The notes below the pieces were generated by a model that worked only from the letters and a program-made list of their open reading frames with translations, made no database searches and was not told where the DNA came from. The position numbers and the translations under genes are program-made. Positions 18,601-25,118 of a stretch of 64,000 nucleotides of DNA are shown piece by piece. Position 1 is the stretch's first letter. The number at the start of each line of letters is the position of its first letter. The DNA is from Fumia sp045121595 (GTDB lineage: Bacteria > Bacillota > Clostridia > Oscillospirales > Ruminococcaceae), in the NCBI GenBank assembly GCA_045121595.1, contig JBGVGI010000003.1:62001-126000 (forward strand). The letters run 5' to 3'.

Positions 18601-19471
18601 GGTCATAGCGATGCTCATCAAACAACAAGGGAACTAAGTGTTTGATGGCAGATTCGGGTGTAGGGGGTTCACCGGGACGGAGTTTGCGGTAGATTTCAAG
18701 CAAAGCTTCGTCACCGTTTTTAGTTGTATCTTTGCCCTGAAGAGTAGTAACAACGGTAGCACTGTCACCGAAGATTTCCAAAATATCGGCATCAGTACCC
18801 ATATTGTCACTGAGAGCAAGTTTGTAATCCTCGAGTACCTGTTCTACCGGCACGTCGTCACGGATTCTTAAAAGTGCACGGATAAATACGGTAATCGGAA
18901 TCTTACGGTTTTTATCGATACGCACGTAGAATATATCACTGGAGTCAGTTTCATACTCGAGCCAAGCACCACGGTTGGGAATAACTGTGGATCTGAACAG
19001 TTTCTTACCGGTTTTATCAAATGCATCAGCATAATAAACACCGGGAGAACGTACGAGCTGAGAAACGATAACACGTTCAGCACCGTTGATTACAAAAGTA
19101 CCGCTTTCGGTCATAAGCGGGAAATCACCCATATTGATTTCCTGTTCTTTCACCTCACCGGTTTCTTTGTTCAGAAGGCGTGCTCTTACGTGCAAAGCGG
19201 CAGCATAAGTTGCATCTCTCACTTTACATTCCGTTACAGAATATTTGGGCTCGCTGTCCAAACGGTAGTCGATAAAATCAAGCACCAGATTACCGGTATA
19301 GTCAGTGATTGCAGACATATCCGCAAACACTTCCTTAAGGCCTTGCTCCAAAAACCATTTGTAGGAATCAATCTGTACCTCGATAAGATTGGGCATATCG
19401 AGAACTTCATCAATTCTGGCAAAGCTCATACGGGTATTTTTTCCGACTTTTACAGGCTTGACATTCACCAT
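15686..19471 (-). CDS. rpoB: DNA-directed RNA polymerase subunit beta
   Basis: RNA polymerase beta subunit, 1261 residues. The rifampicin region reads [30 protein letters not shown], and downstream [17 protein letters not shown] and [20 protein letters not shown] are diagnostic. The sequence has an acidic tail rich in Glu and Asp. I prefer the ATG at 19471, GGAG lying 11 bases upstream, over a GTG at 19483 that abuts that site. Upstream there is no rplJ/rplL, unlike most bacteria. Instead a strong promoter stands about 200 nt before the gene. Confidence 0.97.
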   Translation of the reverse strand: [1261 protein letters not shown]

Positions 19472-19548
19472 TGGCTTAATCACTCCATTTCATCTATTTA
19501 CGGCAGATTTTTAGTTAAATTTTCAAACAAAAACTGCCCGTCCAAACC

Positions 19549-19600
19549 TTTGTGCAAAAACGCAACAATTTTTAAAAATGTTATTGATTTTTTGCACAAA
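19549..19600 (-). promoter_or_regulatory. Long hairpin in the rpoB leader
   Basis: A perfect 12-bp inverted repeat, TTTGTGCAAAAA with TTTTTGCACAAA, encloses a second AT-rich inverted repeat (AACATTTTT/AAAAATTGTT). It sits in the roughly 200-nt 5' leader between the promoter at 19679-19707 and the rpoB start. No T run follows, so it is not a simple terminator. Confidence 0.5.
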
Positions 19601-19678
19601 ATAACCACTTAAAATCTGTATCATTTGAATATTTTTATTACTTTAAAGGCACAAATATCCATTTTGATACAGTATATC

Positions 19679-19707
19679 ATTATAGTACAAATTTCAAGGT
19701 TTGTCAA
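19679..19707 (-). promoter_or_regulatory. Strong rpoBC promoter
   Basis: On the minus strand a full consensus TTGACA (19707-19702), 17-bp spacer, TATAAT (19684-19679). Expected start near 19672. Confidence 0.88.
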
Positions 19708-19726
19708 CTAAAATTTTCTAATTTTT

Positions 19727-19765
19727 AAAAAAAAATTTTACTGCCCCGTTTTCACGAGGCAGTAA
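19727..19765 (-). terminator. thiT terminator
   Basis: ACTGCC-TCGTGAAAACGG-GGCAGT hairpin followed by AAAATTTTTTTTT on the minus strand, directly after the thiT stop codon. Confidence 0.85.
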
Positions 19766-19769
19766 GATG

Positions 19770-20399
19770 TTAAATATGCTTTTTAAGAAAATGTCCGACC
19801 AGAAATCCACCGACAGCGGTAATGATGATTTCAGGTATCATATAAAGTCCGTTATAGATGACAGAGTAAACAAACATCAGCGTATTGCCCGAGAGCTTTG
19901 TGAGAATCCCCATTCCCCATTCGCTTTGCGAGAAAAACCATTCGGCGTACACGCCAAAAAGGATATAGCCTGATATGATATGTACGATATACCTTGCCAT
20001 AAGTCCCATCACCGCACCGACTGCAAGTGACACGGCAGGTGTTTTGGTGAAACGTTTTGCACACCCTGCGATACCGATTGCCATAAATGCAAGGATATAG
20101 TCAAGTAAAACAACGAAGATAAACTTTTTAAGTCCGTCGTTTTCGCTTATCATAACTGCGAGTCCCCCCGCCCTGAAGCCTGAGATAAGCATCGTGATAA
20201 GCCCGTGGGCAAGTCCTGAAAAAGCACCCCACAAAACACCGTGGCGGTAGGCAATAATGACAAGCGGTAACATTGAAAATAAGGTTACCGAGCCGCCGTA
20301 TGCCCAGATGCCGTCAATTTTGAAGAATGTGTCGAGGATTATTCCCAGAGCGAGAAGTAATCCTGTTTCCGATAGTCTTAACGTTTTTGTTTTTTGCAT
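19770..20399 (-). CDS. thiT: Energy-coupled thiamine transporter S component
   Basis: Membrane protein of 209 residues with about six predicted helices. It is the substrate-binding S component of an ECF transporter and would work with shared EcfA/A'/T subunits encoded elsewhere. ThiT features seen are WAYGGSVTLFSMLPLVIIAYR near residue 32, the GVLWGAFSGLAHGL helix, and aromatic residues in VYAEWFFS. Control by a TPP riboswitch upstream supports thiamine as the substrate. AGAGG precedes the ATG at 20399. A single-gene transcription unit. Confidence 0.92.
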   Translation of the reverse strand: MQKTKTLRLSETGLLLALGIILDTFFKIDGIWAYGGSVTLFSMLPLVIIAYRHGVLWGAFSGLAHGLITMLISGFRAGGLAVMISENDGLKKFIFVVLLDYILAFMAIGIAGCAKRFTKTPAVSLAVGAVMGLMARYIVHIISGYILFGVYAEWFFSQSEWGMGILTKLSGNTLMFVYSVIYNGLYMIPEIIITAVGGFLVGHFLKKHI

Positions 20400-20464
20400 T
20401 TTGAAACCTCTTTTTAAATAGATTTCAGGAGCCTTTAACCTAAGGAGAAAAGCCTTAATTATAC

Positions 20465-20495
20465 AAAAAAACCGCAGGGTGGGGATTCCCTGCGG
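20465..20495 (-). terminator. Attenuator terminator of the TPP riboswitch
   Basis: CCGCAGGG-AATCCCCA-CCCTGCGG followed by a T7 tract on the minus strand, placed between the TPP aptamer and thiT, about 65 nt upstream of the start codon. Thiamine pyrophosphate binding should favour it. Confidence 0.88.
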
Positions 20496-20523
20496 TCACA
20501 GATTTGCAAATTATTGCTTTTTC

Positions 20524-20613
20524 AAATCTTCCTACGCTGGTATTACCCAAACAGGTTAAAAGGGTTAAAGCATTCGCTTCTCTCAGCCGACTTTAAGTCA
20601 GCACCCCTGATTT
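20524..20613 (-). promoter_or_regulatory. TPP riboswitch aptamer (THI element)
   Basis: Minus-strand RNA with the conserved THI-box pieces in order: GGGGTGC, GGCTGAGA, ACCC...AACCTG, and GGTAATACCAGCGTAGGAA. The closing stem P1 is AAATC/GATTT. The downstream GATTTG and CAAATC could pair as an alternative to P1. Followed by a terminator and thiT, so it should switch off thiamine uptake when TPP is plentiful. Confidence 0.95.
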
Positions 20614-20619
20614 AAGTAC

Positions 20620-20648
20620 ATTTTACAACAAAATTTTCATTTTGTCAA
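20620..20648 (-). promoter_or_regulatory. Promoter of the TPP riboswitch-thiT unit
   Basis: TTGACA (20648-20643), 17-bp spacer, TAAAAT (20625-20620) on the minus strand. The start site falls a few bases before the aptamer. Confidence 0.85.
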
Positions 20649-20659
20649 TAGGAAATAAC

Positions 20660-20689
20660 AAGGCTCCCTTGTGTAAAGGGAGGCTTTAT
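20660..20689. repeat. Short hairpin repeat of intergenic type
   Basis: AAGGCTCCCTTGTGTAAAGGGAGGCTTTA, read in two parts, is a hairpin with CTCCCTT/AAGGGAG arms. It resembles the small GGCTCCCTT-type intergenic repeats seen in many gut Clostridia. Only one copy is in this window, so the family assignment is from memory. Confidence 0.4.
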
Positions 20690-20695
20690 ATACGG

Positions 20696-20727
20696 ATAGT
20701 GCCGTGAACAAAAGCTCACGGCACTAT
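20696..20727 (-). terminator. Inverted repeat after the coiled-coil gene, terminator-like
   Basis: ATAGTGCCGTGA and TCACGGCACTAT form a perfect 12-bp stem around an 8-nt loop just beyond the stop at 20733. There is no strong T run, so it may slow or stabilise rather than terminate. Confidence 0.5.
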
Positions 20728-20732
20728 ATGTA

Positions 20733-21194
20733 TTAACCGATTTTATTAACCTTCAAGGACTGGCGTTTGGAACGGATTTCGTTAAGATTTTTGGAAAGCT
20801 GTTCCTCACTTGCACGAAGCATAGCGTCAACGTAGTCACCCGTTGCTTTTTTGAGTTCTCTTGCCTGAAGCTGAGAGTTGCTCATAATTTCATTTGCACG
20901 AGTCTGAGCCTGTTTTACAATTTCGTTCTGGTCAACAAGTTTTTTGGAACGTTCTTCCGCAACACGGATTACCATTTCAGCTTCTTTTTTAGCGTCGTCC
21001 AAAATAATCTTGCGGTCGTTTACGATTTCCTGAGCCTTCTGGATTTCTGTAGGAAGATGCAAACGGATATCTTCAACAAGTTCCCTGAACTTTTCTACGT
21101 CAACCAGCGATTTTCCGTGGGACATGGGAACACTCCATGCGCTGTCCAGCATTTCTTCCATCAACATCAGAATACTGTCAATATTGTTGTTCAT
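20733..21194 (-). CDS. DivIVA/ATPase-subunit-like coiled-coil protein
   Basis: Hydrophilic protein of 153 residues, nearly all helical. A charged coiled-coil spans about residues 45-150 with Ala/Glu/Lys heptad-like spacing (KAQEIVNDRKIILDDAKKEA and following). No signal peptide or membrane segment. It follows coaD by 63 bp, an arrangement common in Clostridia, where the homologue is loosely annotated as DivIVA-like or V-type ATPase subunit-like. A role in cell division or envelope positioning is inference. Last gene of the ileS operon. Confidence 0.75.
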   Translation of the reverse strand: MNNNIDSILMLMEEMLDSAWSVPMSHGKSLVDVEKFRELVEDIRLHLPTEIQKAQEIVNDRKIILDDAKKEAEMVIRVAEERSKKLVDQNEIVKQAQTRANEIMSNSQLQARELKKATGDYVDAMLRASEEQLSKNLNEIRSKRQSLKVNKIG

Positions 21195-21257
21195 GAGTTT
21201 ACTCCATTTCTCCGTGCGAAAAATCTTTTTTGCCCTGCCCGCACGATGGCATTTGTT

Positions 21258-21740
21258 TTAAATTTTGTTAAACCTTTTTTTAATATCTTCGGCAATACAT
21301 TCAGGAACAAATCCGCTTATATCGCCGCCAAAGCTCGCCATCTGTTTTACAAGACTTGAGCTTAAATACATATTTTCCCCTGCCGCCGTAAAGAAGATAG
21401 TTTCGGCATCGGGATTAAGTTTTTTATTGGCGAGTGACATCTGAAATTCATATTCAAAGTCCGACACCGCCCTCAGTCCTTTGACGATTGCACAGGCACC
21501 CTTCATTTTAAGGTAATCTGCAAGTAAACCGTCATAAGAGTCAACGGTTACGTTTTTAAGATGTGCGGTTGCTTTTTTTGCAAACAAAACTCTGTCTTCC
21601 ATAGAAAAGAGAGAGGTTTTTGCCGCATTCACAGAAATTAAAACGATAACCTTATCAAAAAGCTTTGCAGCTCTTGTAACAACGTCCATATGTCCTATCG
21701 TAATCGGGTCAAAACTACCGGGACAAACTGCAATTTTCAT
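21258..21740 (-). CDS. coaD: Phosphopantetheine adenylyltransferase
   Basis: Penultimate enzyme of coenzyme A synthesis. It transfers AMP from ATP to 4'-phosphopantetheine. At 160 residues it is full length. The nucleotidyltransferase motif GSFDPITIGHMDVV (T/HxGH) is at residues 9-22, and the family segments GLRAVSDFEYEFQM and YLSSSLVKQ are present. Starts 8 bp after rsmD. Confidence 0.97.
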   Translation of the reverse strand: MKIAVCPGSFDPITIGHMDVVTRAAKLFDKVIVLISVNAAKTSLFSMEDRVLFAKKATAHLKNVTVDSYDGLLADYLKMKGACAIVKGLRAVSDFEYEFQMSLANKKLNPDAETIFFTAAGENMYLSSSLVKQMASFGGDISGFVPECIAEDIKKRFNKI

Positions 21741-21748
21741 TATGTCGC

Positions 21749-22285
21749 CTACTTTCGGATATACGCACTTATCATAATTCTGCCGTAGCGGTAACGTTTT
21801 TTAAGGATAAGCTCATCGGTTTCATCGGGGAGCGTTTCCATTTTATCGTGTTCGTAAAGAATAATACCGCCGTCGGAAAGAGGTTTATGAATAAGCGGAA
21901 AAAGCTTTTCGGGAAAGCCTTTGTTATAAGGTGGGTCTAAAAATATTATATCATATTTTTCCAAAGCATTCAAAAGAAAACTTTCTGCATCACCCAAAAG
22001 CACTTTTCCCTGTTTTGTAAAGCCAGTGGTATTAAGGTTTTCTTTAATGGCGTCCTGGCATTTTTTAGAACTGTCCAAAAACACCGCCTTGTTTGCACCA
22101 CGGCTTAACGCCTCAATTCCCATCTGTCCTGAACCTGCAAAAAGGTCCAAAACGTTTGAGTAAGGCACTATAAACTGAATTGTACTGAAAACCGCTTCCT
22201 TTACCATATCGGTAGTGGGGCGGGTATCCATACCCTCGGGAGTGATAAGTTTTCTTCCTCTCGCCGAGCCTGTAATAACTCTCAT
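21749..22285 (-). CDS. rsmD: 16S rRNA (guanine966-N2)-methyltransferase
   Basis: SAM-dependent rRNA methyltransferase of 178 residues. N-terminal MRVITGSARGRKL, the SAM-binding DLFAGSGQMGIEALSRGA and the catalytic FLDPPYN motif are all present. AAAGG precedes the ATG. Paired with coaD as usual, and 13 bp after rodA/ftsW. Confidence 0.95.
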   Translation of the reverse strand: MRVITGSARGRKLITPEGMDTRPTTDMVKEAVFSTIQFIVPYSNVLDLFAGSGQMGIEALSRGANKAVFLDSSKKCQDAIKENLNTTGFTKQGKVLLGDAESFLLNALEKYDIIFLDPPYNKGFPEKLFPLIHKPLSDGGIILYEHDKMETLPDETDELILKKRYRYGRIMISAYIRK

Positions 22286-22298
22286 AAAATATACCTTT

Positions 22299-23432
22299 CT
22301 AACGAAAACGGTTGTGATAGCTTACACTCATCACAAGCCCCATAGCGGCAAGTGACGTGATAACTGACGTTCCTCCCGCACTGACAAGCGGAAGTGTAAT
22401 TCCTATAACGGGTAAAACGCCAAGCACCATACCGATATTTATAACCATCTGGAACATATACATCGAGAACACCCCGACGCATATATAACAACCTAATGGG
22501 TCCATCGAAATTCGTGCCGTCAGTAATATTCTAACACAAATTGCCGTCAATATCAAGACGATAAATGCACAACCTACAAATCCCATCGTCTGACCGATGT
22601 GTGAAAGGATAAAATCGTTCTCCAGAGCGAACACCCAGTTTAAGTCATCGGAAAAAAGTCCTTTTCCGAAAACCATTCCCGAGCCTAAAATTCTTCTGCC
22701 CGTGAGCTGTTGGTGACCAAACCCCAGAGCATCGCCCGAAAGGTCTGTGAGCACTAAAAATCTTTCCTTGAGGTAGTCGGGGATGATACCGCTGAACCAG
22801 ACTATCGGAATCGTCACACCGACGATACCGAGTCCGCCTAAGATACACTTATAGGAAATCCCCGCAGTGAAAATCATACAAAGGAAGATAAAGAAGAACA
22901 CGAGTGCCGAGCCCATATCCCCCTGTAAAAAGACGGTAAGACACGGAAGCGCTGCATGCAGACAAAGGAAAAAGATGTTTCTCGGATGATTTATCTCCTC
23001 ACGCACCCTCGATAAATGGAGTGCAAAGGTCAAAATAAAGGAAATCTTTAAAAGCTCAGACGGTTGAAGCGAAAACCCCGCAATTCTGAGCCATGCGGCG
23101 TCGTCGGAGCCCGGAGGCTGATATACAACCGGCAGATTTGTAAAAGTCAAAAGCACGAGTGAAGCCGTAACGGGCAGATGGATAAACCATACTTTCGCCA
23201 TAAAGTTATAGCTGACAGTAGCCATAAAAAGCATCACGGAAAGTCCGATAACTGCAGTAATCACCTGCATAATAAACGGATTAAAACGTCTTGACCCCGT
23301 CGAGATAAACCCTGCTTTAAGCTCAGAGTACAAGGTGAGGCAACTGAAAAACACCGTCACCGCACACAGAAAAAGCAAGGTTTTGTCCACTCTTTTAAAA
23401 TAACCTTTTATTATTTGCCAGAAAGCGTCCAT
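22299..23432 (-). CDS. SEDS-family peptidoglycan polymerase (RodA/FtsW type)
   Basis: Integral membrane protein of 377 residues with about ten helices. It polymerises lipid II into glycan strands in partnership with a class B PBP. SEDS landmarks are AWLRIAGFSLQPSELLKI near residue 130, LQGDMGSALVFF with the conserved Asp, and the C-terminal NIGMVLGVLPVIGITLPLVS AGGTS. I cannot decide between RodA and FtsW from sequence alone. The context outside a dcw cluster favours RodA. AGAAGG precedes the start. Confidence 0.9.
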   Translation of the reverse strand: MDAFWQIIKGYFKRVDKTLLFLCAVTVFFSCLTLYSELKAGFISTGSRRFNPFIMQVITAVIGLSVMLFMATVSYNFMAKVWFIHLPVTASLVLLTFTNLPVVYQPPGSDDAAWLRIAGFSLQPSELLKISFILTFALHLSRVREEINHPRNIFFLCLHAALPCLTVFLQGDMGSALVFFFIFLCMIFTAGISYKCILGGLGIVGVTIPIVWFSGIIPDYLKERFLVLTDLSGDALGFGHQQLTGRRILGSGMVFGKGLFSDDLNWVFALENDFILSHIGQTMGFVGCAFIVLILTAICVRILLTARISMDPLGCYICVGVFSMYMFQMVINIGMVLGVLPVIGITLPLVSAGGTSVITSLAAMGLVMSVSYHNRFR

Positions 23433-23445
23433 ATTCTACCTTCTT

Positions 23446-25116
23446 TTAGAAGAGTCCCGAAATACTTCCCTTTTCGTCAACGTCAATAAGTTCAGCACTC
23501 GGACGTTTGGGAAGTCCGGGCATAGTCATAATACTGCCTGTCAAAACTACAACGAAACCTGCACCTGCGGAAAGTTTCACTTCGGAAACGTTAATGGTAA
23601 AGCCTGTAGGTCTGCCGAGTTTCGTGGGGTCATCGGAAAGTGAATACTGAGTTTTAGCCATACATACAGGGATATTGCCAAAACCGAGAGCAGTGATTTC
23701 TGCAATAGCCTTTTTAGCAGAAGGTGAGTATTCAACTCCGTCAGCACCGTAGATTTCCTTACAAACTGTTTCGATTTTTTCTTCGATAGTCTTGTCAAGG
23801 TCGTAAATCGGTTTGAAATCGGATTTTTCGGTTTCAAGTACCTTGAGCACTGTGTTTGCAAGGTCGATACCGCCGTCTCCGCCTTTTGCGAACACTTCGG
23901 AAAGTGCGTAGGGAACCTGAAGCTCCTTACAGCAGTCGTCAACTACCTTGATTTCTGCATCGGTATCGGTGTGGAAGCGGTTGATAGCAACTGCAACGGG
24001 TACACCGAACTTCTTCATATTCTCAACGTGAGCTTTCATATTAACGATACCTTTTTTGAGCGCTTCAACGTTTTCTGCGGCAAGGTCAGGTTTCGCAACA
24101 CCGCCGTTGTATTTAAGTGCTCTTACAGTAGCTACTACCACTACGCAGTCGGGTTTAAGACCTGCGTAACGGCACTTGATGTCAAAGAATTTCTCAGCGC
24201 CGAGGTCGGAGCCGAAACCTGCTTCGGTGATAACGTAGTCACCGAGCTTTAATGCAAGTTTTGTAGCTCTTACGGAGTTACATCCGTGAGCAATATTTGC
24301 AAAAGGACCGCCATGCATCAGAACGGGAGTGTTCTCGAGTGTCTGCACAAGGTTAGGTTTGAGCGCATCTTTTAAAAGTGCAGTCATAGCACCTTCGGCG
24401 TTTAAGTCTTTTGCGTAAACGGGTTTGTTATCATAAGTATAACCCACCAAAATTGTGGAGATACGTTTTTTGAGGTCGTCTAAATCGGAAGCAAGGCACA
24501 AAATAGCCATAATTTCACTTGCAACAGTGATAATAAAGCCGTCTTCACGGGGAACGCCGTTTAACTTACCGCCAAGACCTACTACAACGTTACGGAGTGC
24601 TCTGTCGTTCATATCAAGGCAACGTTTAAAAAGAATTCTTCTGGGGTCAATACCAAGCACGTTACCCTGCTGAAGATGGTTATCAACCAAAGCACAGAGA
24701 AGGTTATTTGCAGCGGTAATTGCGTGCATATCACCTGTAAAATGCAAGTTGATGTCTTCCATCGGTACAGCCTGAGCGTATCCGCCACCTGCGGCACCAC
24801 CCTTGATACCGAAAACGGGGCCCAAAGAGGGTTCACGCAAAGCGATAACGGTTTTCTTACCGAGTTTGCACATAGCCTGACCGAGACCAACAGAGGTGGT
24901 AGTTTTACCTTCACCTGCAGGGGTGGGGTTAATAGCTGTTACAAGGATAAGTTTGCCGTCCTTATTGTTTTTGCATTTTTCGATAAGTTCATCGGAAAGT
25001 TTTGCTTTATATTTTCCGTAAAACTCAAGGTCGTCTGCATCAATGTCAAGAGCCTTTGCAACGTCTGCAATCGGAAGCATTTTCGCAGCCTGTGCAATTT
25101 CAATATCTGTAAGCAT
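23446..25116 (-). CDS. fhs: Formate-tetrahydrofolate ligase
   Basis: ATP-dependent synthesis of 10-formyl-THF from formate and THF, feeding one-carbon metabolism and, in acetogens, the Wood-Ljungdahl methyl branch. 556 residues. The nucleotide loop TPAGEGKTTTSVGL is at about residues 62-75, and REPSLGPVFGIKGGAAGGGY AQ is diagnostic. The ATG at 25116 is chosen because GGGAGG precedes it by 7 bases. Longer upstream extension would run into ileS. Only 2 bp separate it from the ileS stop. Confidence 0.97.
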   Translation of the reverse strand: MLTDIEIAQAAKMLPIADVAKALDIDADDLEFYGKYKAKLSDELIEKCKNNKDGKLILVTAINPTPAGEGKTTTSVGLGQAMCKLGKKTVIALREPSLGPVFGIKGGAAGGGYAQAVPMEDINLHFTGDMHAITAANNLLCALVDNHLQQGNVLGIDPRRILFKRCLDMNDRALRNVVVGLGGKLNGVPREDGFIITVASEIMAILCLASDLDDLKKRISTILVGYTYDNKPVYAKDLNAEGAMTALLKDALKPNLVQTLENTPVLMHGGPFANIAHGCNSVRATKLALKLGDYVITEAGFGSDLGAEKFFDIKCRYAGLKPDCVVVVATVRALKYNGGVAKPDLAAENVEALKKGIVNMKAHVENMKKFGVPVAVAINRFHTDTDAEIKVVDDCCKELQVPYALSEVFAKGGDGGIDLANTVLKVLETEKSDFKPIYDLDKTIEEKIETVCKEIYGADGVEYSPSAKKAIAEITALGFGNIPVCMAKTQYSLSDDPTKLGRPTGFTINVSEVKLSAGAGFVVVLTGSIMTMPGLPKRPSAELIDVDEKGSISGLF

Positions 25117-25118
25117 TG

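Noticed and set aside
19549..19600. Terminator upstream of rpoB
   Set aside because: The stem is AT-rich, no T run follows on the minus strand, and termination there would cut off rpoB.
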